Part shown: positions 37,841 to 64,000 of the stretch, one piece after another
Layout: every line of letters starts with the position of its first letter
Position numbering within the stretch: the stretch's first letter is position 1
Source: Archilochus colubris
Taxonomy: Eukaryota; Chordata; Aves; Apodiformes; Trochilidae
DNA: 64,000 nucleotides
Assembly (NCBI GenBank): GCA_023079485.1
Contig: CM041085.1
Span: forward strand, 32,411,121 to 32,475,120
Reading direction: 5' to 3'
Translations under genes and position numbers: made by a program
Notes under the pieces: model-generated
Told to the model about the DNA's origin: nothing
Databases searched by the model: none
What the model saw: the letters and a program-made list of their open reading frames with translations, nothing else

Positions 37841-40800
37841 CTAAAAATAATACAGTACAACTGCACAGCTGTGACTTGGTGAATCGACCACTATTGCTGC
37901 TCTTAGAGATGATGACCTATTGGGATAATGCAATGTTTAATGCTTCTGATCGTGCTCCCAGTTTGGGTCCAAAGGCAGGCTCAGAAGAGAGCATGGGGAC
38001 CTATGGGCATCCTTACCACCTCGGTGGTGACAATGGGTCAGTGATCGAAGCTCATGGTTATGATGGGTTTCAGTAATATTTTGGGCTTGCTGCTTCTATT
38101 GTTAAATAGCTGTTTTAGAGTTACAACGGTATAATGGATAGATGCTTAACATTGTTAGCCTGAGCAGAGCAGATTAGGATTCCAGCAGCAGGTTTCTTTT
38201 GTGCTTCCCAAGAGTCAATGAATGAACTTTTGCTTAGAGCACTGAAAGGTTGCAAGAAAACGTAAGAGATGAGGGCTCTCAAACTGCACCACTTCACCTG
38301 CTCAGGGAACACCACAGCTCACTGAAAGCACAGCAGGGAAGCTCAAACACTGAGAAGCTTAAGGCATTTTTTGGATTAAAATATAAACTAAAATTATAAT
38401 TCAAGTAAGACCACAGAGCACAGTCTTAAAAAGAAAAACAACACAATGATTAAAACTCACAAATCTCAAACTGCTCACTCTAGTCCTGATGGGTGTGATT
38501 TAGTTTCCCTGGGTTACATAATCATTTAAAAATCACGGATTAACAAAGAGTGCTTGGCATACAGGTTCAGTTTATCCCGTAACTCTCCTTCTGCTGTTAA
38601 CAGAGGGAAAAGTCATGAATACAGGAGAGAGAAATTTGTTTCCTTTTTTATTGCATATAGCCACCTTCGTTTTTTACCTTGCTCCAATATAGCTGCTGTC
38701 TACTTGTACTCAGTTCTGGCCCCTGCCAGCAATCCCCAGCAAGTCCCAAATACTCTTTCCACCTCCTGCTTACTGAGAGTCATTATGTGAGCCTCAGAGA
38801 GGAACAACATACAAATCATCATTACTAAAGAGAAAAAAAAAATCACATCTTTTTTCTTTTTATTTTAGATTTTCACCAGCTGTGCAAAGCACCTAAGCTG
38901 TCTGTTTCCTGATGCTGTCATTAGAACATGCTGATGATCCACACAGCAAGGACAACATTACAGGAACAGATCCAAAGGAGCTTTGCTTGAGAACAATTTC
39001 AAGTTTCACTAGTGAACTGGTTGCCTTCACAGGGTGATGTGCAGTAGACAGACAGTGGTAAAATATGAAATAAGAGAGGTAAATCTAAAACTTATCAATT
39101 CTACCAAAAGCCAAATTAGTTATCATCTGTAGTAAAATTCACCTGACTTAAAAAATGACCATGAAAGGACCTTATATAGTAAGGAATCATGGACTAACCA
39201 CAATTATTTATTCATCAATCTGAAAGTTTTTTATCAGGAAAATTGTCATTAGCTCATTAGGAGGCTGGGATAATTGAGACACCAAAGAGTGAAGCACCTT
39301 CTCTGTTTATTTACAGTAAGTTCAAGTCAGAACTGAAACTGGATACAGCCTTGCCTGTGCCTGGGTTTCTATACTACCTCCCTTTACCTGCCAGAGTAAG
39401 CCTGCTCTGTCTCTCACAGAGCACTTGTGCTACAAGAAGCTGAAGGACACACCATATGCAGACCTCAAAGAAAAAGCTAGTTATGTGCTATTCATGGCAG
39501 TCTGTATTTGGTATATAAAATGTGTACCCATATAGAAAAATAAGATCATTCATTAGCCACATATGCGAATGGGACATTTTACACTGATTTAGGCAGAAAA
39601 ATATCATTAAATCATGGAAAAATGATTCGCCACAATATGCCAGAACAATGCTCTCTTCCAGTGAGAGGTAAAATTGATACACAATCATGAGGGATATCAA
39701 CTGCTGTAAACTCAGTGTAATTGTTAAAACTATTTCAGATTTTTGTCTGTGCAATGGAGATACTGGATCTGATGTTTTCCATGGGACACAATTTGCTTTT
39801 TTAATGCATTTTCTCTCCTGTAAATGAATTTTCATTTGCAGAAACCCGCTGTTTGGAACTGATATGGTCAGGATACCAAGTCAAAGCTGCAGCATAATGA
39901 TTGACGATATAACACAGTACACAGAATATGATTAAAATGAAAAGCAGTTACATATATACAAGGCCGTATATCTTGGAAAAGTTTAGTAACAACAGTAAAT
40001 GTAGACTGTAGTGAAGAAGAAGTTAGCCTGACAAGTGAATCCTAGCATAACCCTGCCTTTGTAAAAGCATCTCTACAACACAGAAGGTGTTATGATGAGG
40101 CATTTCGTAGAAGCTACTTCAGCTAAAAATCACCCTTAGTGCATCTCAAGGGTAAAGGCTGGAACAAGGCTTGAGAATCATGAATACAGGTAAGTGAACA
40201 CAAAGTAACTGCTTAAAAGCTTATTTTAAGGCAAATAAAAAGCTGATTTCTAGAAAGCAGTTATAAAAACAACCTCAGCTCTGTACAAATAAAAAGAAGC
40301 TTTCTGACTCTCCATGGGTTAATTGTGTTGGGAGTGACAGAAATGGACCACACCAAAAACTAATTCCAGTCCATTAACTTTGGCCTAGCTAAAGGCTTTG
40401 TGGCATATTGGGACCTATACCAAGCAACAGTGGAGATGACAGGAGGTGTGTGATTAGCTCTAGACTGCTAGAATTAAAAAAAGGCATTTGCCAAACAGCT
40501 TCTACTGGAATCTGCACCCTGGCTTGTACCTGGTCTTTAGAACTGACTTCAGGTAACTGGAACTAGATGTACAGAAGGACCCCAGCCTAAGAAGCTCTCC
40601 ATAGAAATGGGGCCTATAATGAACATTACTTTCACAAACTTGAAGAAAATGTGTAAGGGTTCCTTAATTCTGTGAAGCTGTCTGATTCTCAGGCCGACCC
40701 TCTGCACTTTACAAAATAAGAAGACATTAAAGGGAAGTGAGAGGGGAGGGAAGTACCACATCCATGTTACCTGGTGGTTGCTTCTCTTCTCCTTCAGTTG

Positions 40801-40964
40801 CCAAAGACAGCAATAGAAACACTTCACATTCTTTGAAGAAGATTTCTGCCTGTCCTTGGGAGCCACTTCCTCGATCCCTTTAGCTGTGTGAAGGAATTAG
40901 GGCAATAATGGTGCAAGAAGAAGCAGGGGGTTTTCAACCAGGCAGTGCCACACTATGGAGCATG

Positions 40965-60228
<19,264 letters not shown>

Positions 60229-63200
60229 CTGCAAAAGAAAAAAAGAAAAAAGAAAAAAAAAGGATGGATCCAGTTCTATCACAGGGATTAGCTTATTCAG
60301 AACAACTGCGATTTAGAGAACATCAGTGAAAACACAAATGGCTGCAAAAAATGGGAACAAACAAACAAACAAAAGGATGGGACATTATAAAACAAGAAAT
60401 CTATTATAAATTAAGAAATCTGTTATAAATCAATTTGAGTCATTTGTCTTTTCCATAGACAAATCCTTGGCTTAAGGTCTGCTGCTGCTGAGTCATCTAT
60501 TGCCTACTCTTGAAAGAAAAACTTTTTGGTCTGAGGAAACTGTTGATCTTATGCATCAAGTTTTCCAGGGTGCTGGCAACTCCACCTCATCACTCTCATC
60601 TGCCTTCATAAATAAGTCCACAGTAGCACTGAAAAAGAGAACCACCAATCTTTTAAAGCATTGAATAACCTACCTTCTGGGTCTGGCTCCACAGACTTCA
60701 TTTCCACTGAAATCCAGGGAAATGCTAAGGGCCTTATAGGGCAAACCCTTGGTAAGAGGAGGCAAAAACCAGCCCAGCTGTCCATAAGCATTATGTCCCC
60801 AGAGTTTTAGCAAGCCCTGATTTCAGATGAGGTATTTATCATTACACCTGTGGAGATGACACATGGCAGCTCTGCTACTTCTGGGAGGAAGCATGCTCTG
60901 TTTACAGTGCCACAATAACCTATTGGAGTGACCCTGTTCTGGCTGAATACACAGATGCAATTTATCATTATCACCCTGATTAGAGCAAGAAAATCAGCAC
61001 TATGATACTCCTTGCCTCCCAAGCAGTACTGTTACATTTCCACAGCCAGCCATTGTTTAACTGTGGGACATGAATCTCTGCTAAAGCTTTGGTATCACTT
61101 GAAAAAAAGACCAGACACTAAGAGGGCTCTCAAGACAACCTGGATTTTTCTTTGCAATCCAGAGGGCAAAAGCTTTTGACTTCTTATTTAGCCACTGAGC
61201 AAGCAGCTGCATAGCACTGAAGTACCAGATGTCTCACAAGGCAGTCCAGGGAAATGAAGGTATACCTGCACAACTCCAGCTCTGGGCTCTGACTGTGGGT
61301 TGTGACAGTCAGGTATCTATTACAAGTATTCTCTTCAGAGGCAGAGTTGAGACAAACAGGAGGCAGAAGATCAACCACTTGTGAACAGTTTTTAGGGCCC
61401 AAACTATCCAACAGAGTAACTACAGACAAGTAAGACTCAACTAAGCATCAGACCAGTCCTACAAAGGATTGTACAATCAATTCCCTAAGATCTACCTGGG
61501 AGTCAGTGAAGACCCCTGACCTGAGAGCTACCAATCTGCTTTGGCACTCTGTTAGGAAGAAGCAAGCTCTATAAACTGTGTCACTTACTAAACAATTGCA
61601 TTGATTAGTTCCACTGAAGTAAACAAGCTTCCAGCCCTGGTCACTGCAAATCAGCATACTTATTACTAGTTTTTGAAAAGTTTTCTTTTCTAGCTTTCAT
61701 GTTGGATGCTGAGTACCTATAGTGCTTGGATGACATTTTTTGTAACCACCACAACTCTACTGGAACTCAAAGCCAGCTTTGTCTAGGATCTACACACATT
61801 AAAGAGGGTTCTATGATGTAAAATTTTTCAAAGTGTTTGTTTCCTGAAGCCAATGAGACTGCGGCATAGCTTTTAAAAATTGTTTTTTGTAAGCGTTTGG
61901 GACAAACCACAAGTAATAAGATCAGTTTTTTAAAGCACAGCACGTTTGCCTATGAGTAATATTGTCCTGTAAGTCCATTCTAACTAATCCTGCAGTGTGT
62001 GGTAAACCCAGCAATGAAGAGAGGACATCTGGAACTGCCCTGAGCAAACTTGTCTGTCAAGCCGGTCAGAGCTCCTCCTAACAGAGTCTTCTCAGTAAGC
62101 AAAATGTCTGCTGGTAAAAAGCTTCTGAATAAATGTACCATATTAAGCACGCTTATTGTTTCACTATGGACCTCCCCATACATTTAACATTTGACTTCCA
62201 CCTTCAGATTCCAGTAGCAATACTGTACCAAACAAAAGGTCTGTGGATGAGGACAGGGATATTCAATGGAATGGCCATGCAATCAAAAGTACTCTTGTTT
62301 TGGGAGAAAAGAAAAACCGGTGCAGTTTGAAAATTTCATGCGTGTCCAGGTCACTGAAACAAATATAAATGACAAAAATGAACAGCAAGGCAAGACAGAG
62401 TGACCAATTCCACTGAATACATGGGCATTGCAATTTCCCTGAGGTTGCAGCAAATAAGCATTGTTTCTACAAAGCAGGAGTGGCATTAGTTGGTTTGCCA
62501 GCTTTTACAGTTTCATGAAGAAATGTGTTGAAAAAACTACTTAGGGCAGTGTGTCTCCACCATCTATCCCATTCAAATGAGGCTGGAGGAGCAGTCAACT
62601 GAAGAATTCCTCAGCAACAACAACAAAATGCTGTCCATTTCTTCTGTGACTGTATCTCTCTGAACTAGCTAAAGTCAGTCCAGATGGTTTTCAGAACCAA
62701 GTTACTGTAGTAAGACTTCTCACCAGAAGAACTGAAAAGCTTGTTTCTGTCATTTGTATTTACAAAGACAGTTTTAGATGGTACTTTTAATTATGGGGCA
62801 CCTGTAGCACACAAGAGTATGCTTTTTTGCCTGAGATACCTCTATTTTTCAACACACAAAAGGATGAGTAAGGTTTCTCTTATAATTGTAATATCCTTAT
62901 GGGAAAACAATTACTTTGAGCACAATGTCTGTGAAAATAAACAGTACCCTGTGAGTGGCAGGGCAAGCAGTAAATGCAGGAGAAAGAGCAAAGCTGTCAA
63001 AAGAGAACATTCATGGTATTGGGTAGAAAAAATCTATCTATTGTGCACCCAAAGAGCAAAAAGTGAATCATGAATTCTTGGTCACCTCCCACAGGTTATT
63101 CAAGGAGACCAAGGCTCTTACATCAAGAGTATCTCATGCCTGAAGAAATGAAGCAGAGACCTTTCGAAATAAAATCTGTAGCTGAAGAGGAAAAACTGAT

Positions 63201-64000
63201 TGTACTTTATTGTTCATTGGAATATCTTGCTTAAAGTTATGGGTGCACTGCTGTTTCCACTGACTGAAGTAGGCAACACATCTACATTGTCAACTAAACA
63301 AACAACAGTCTAGCTGGCTCAGCTTTGGAGACCTGGCTGACCCCAAAGGCAAGCTCCAAGGAAACTCATCATCATGGTTAAGGGAACTGTCAAAATTGTA
63401 TCATGCAATCAGGAAGCAGCTCTGGATCTCTCTGCAGTGCTCATATCACTTAATTTCCCATTGTACAGCATAATTTGCTTTTTTTGGCTGCCCCTTTTTC
63501 CTTCTACATAGTGCTCTAAGGGAAAGTGACACGTTCAATCCCCGCTAGAAAGAAGGAGCAGTGGTCAGACACAAAGCATAGAGGGAAGTTCTGGTGATGC
63601 TGAGCAGTGGGCAGGAAAGCAGTGTCTACATAATGTAAACCTCACTGTCTTTCTGCAGCTGTTCATATAGCAGAGAATAGAGAGCTAGGTGGGTGAATTA
63701 ATGGGATGCAGACTGGGTAGGGAAAGGCCAATATGACAAAGTAACAGGAGAGAAATAGAGCACAGCTGACTAAGGATGCTCTAATCCTCTGCAAGTTTCA
63801 TTCATCTCCTGCTATCTCTTTAAGAGAATATTGACTCTGAAAGCATCACTAAGATCGTGTTAATAGCATCTCAAAGCTCCCCTGTTCACTAGTAATCTCA
63901 GTTTCTACAAGAGGTGAAATTAGAAAGCAGCGTTTTGTCATATTTATTCTCTCATTGAGTTATTCTGTACACATAGAAACTGAAGAGTCAACAAAACTCT
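60229..64000 (-). other. SASH1: SASH1 intron upstream of exon a (5' end outside window)
   Basis: I see no SASH1 exon here. The sequence is AT-rich and unique-looking, with short A-rich and CAAA tracts near 60234-60262 and 60358-60374. Two weakly similar blocks near 60.84-60.96 and 61.5-61.66 kb may be very old repeats. Confidence 0.8.
60234..60262 (-). promoter_or_regulatory. Extended polypyrimidine tract before SASH1 exon a
   Basis: The plus strand is A-rich with scattered G. In the transcript it reads as a T-rich tract immediately before the TTTTGCAG acceptor of exon a. Confidence 0.75.

Larger units (their letters stand above)
37425..40964 (-). other. SASH1: Probable SASH1 3' UTR
   Basis: Minus-strand sequence downstream of the SASH1 stop codon. 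It is AT-rich with no conserved ORF and no recognisable transposable element. The far end is inferred from the AATAAA candidate at 37452-37447 and from the multi-kilobase length of the mammalian SASH1 3' UTR. An end near 37.8 kb or an earlier alternative site is equally possible from sequence alone. Confidence 0.45.

Noticed and set aside
60229..64000. The SASH1 exon preceding exon a
   Set aside because: No minus-strand open segment here resembles the expected SLY-region sequence with splice sites; it must be further upstream.

Overview
This window looks like vertebrate nuclear DNA, most probably from a bird. The evidence is four CR1-type LINE fragments with the typical octamer tail built from ATTCTATG, two short solo retroviral-type LTRs, AT-rich and CpG-poor non-coding DNA, and one compact multi-exon gene whose protein is a close match to vertebrate SASH1. 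A turtle or crocodilian is not strictly excluded. There are no prokaryotic features: no operons, CRISPR arrays or insertion sequences.

The right third (about 37.4-64.0 kb) holds the 3' part of SASH1 (SAM and SH3 domain-containing protein 1) on the minus strand. Ten coding exons, with GT-AG splice sites and compatible phases throughout, encode the last 840 residues: the end of the SLY region, the SH3 domain, a basic nuclear-localisation-like stretch, the first SAM domain, a large disordered proline/serine-rich region carried by one 1133-bp exon, and the C-terminal second SAM domain with the stop codon. The first roughly 400 residues must lie beyond position 64000. The coding exons are followed by a probable 3' UTR of about 3.5 kb. 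The introns are short (0.6-6.2 kb); the 6.2-kb intron carries two CR1 tails, both antisense to the gene.

The left 37 kb is intergenic DNA downstream of SASH1. I find no established gene there. It contains two larger, 5'-truncated, decayed CR1 copies (8.45-9.04 kb, minus; 10.5-11.0 kb, plus) and two related solo LTRs (17.07-17.29 kb and 33.14-33.46 kb, both minus). Each LTR has TG...CA ends and a perfect 6-bp target-site duplication, the size expected for class II (ERVK/alpharetrovirus-like) integration. Other items are a GGAAAA hexamer satellite (27.07 kb), a near-perfect 57-bp inverted repeat (21.15 kb) and an isolated CpG-rich patch (36.0-36.5 kb).

The most speculative item is a possible unannotated minus-strand transcript at about 29.0-29.7 kb: an exon-like block with good acceptor and donor sites, followed by a phase-compatible 82-codon open block. 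The CpG patch 6 kb upstream on the same strand could be its promoter. Everything in that model beyond the visible splice-site and ORF structure is inference.
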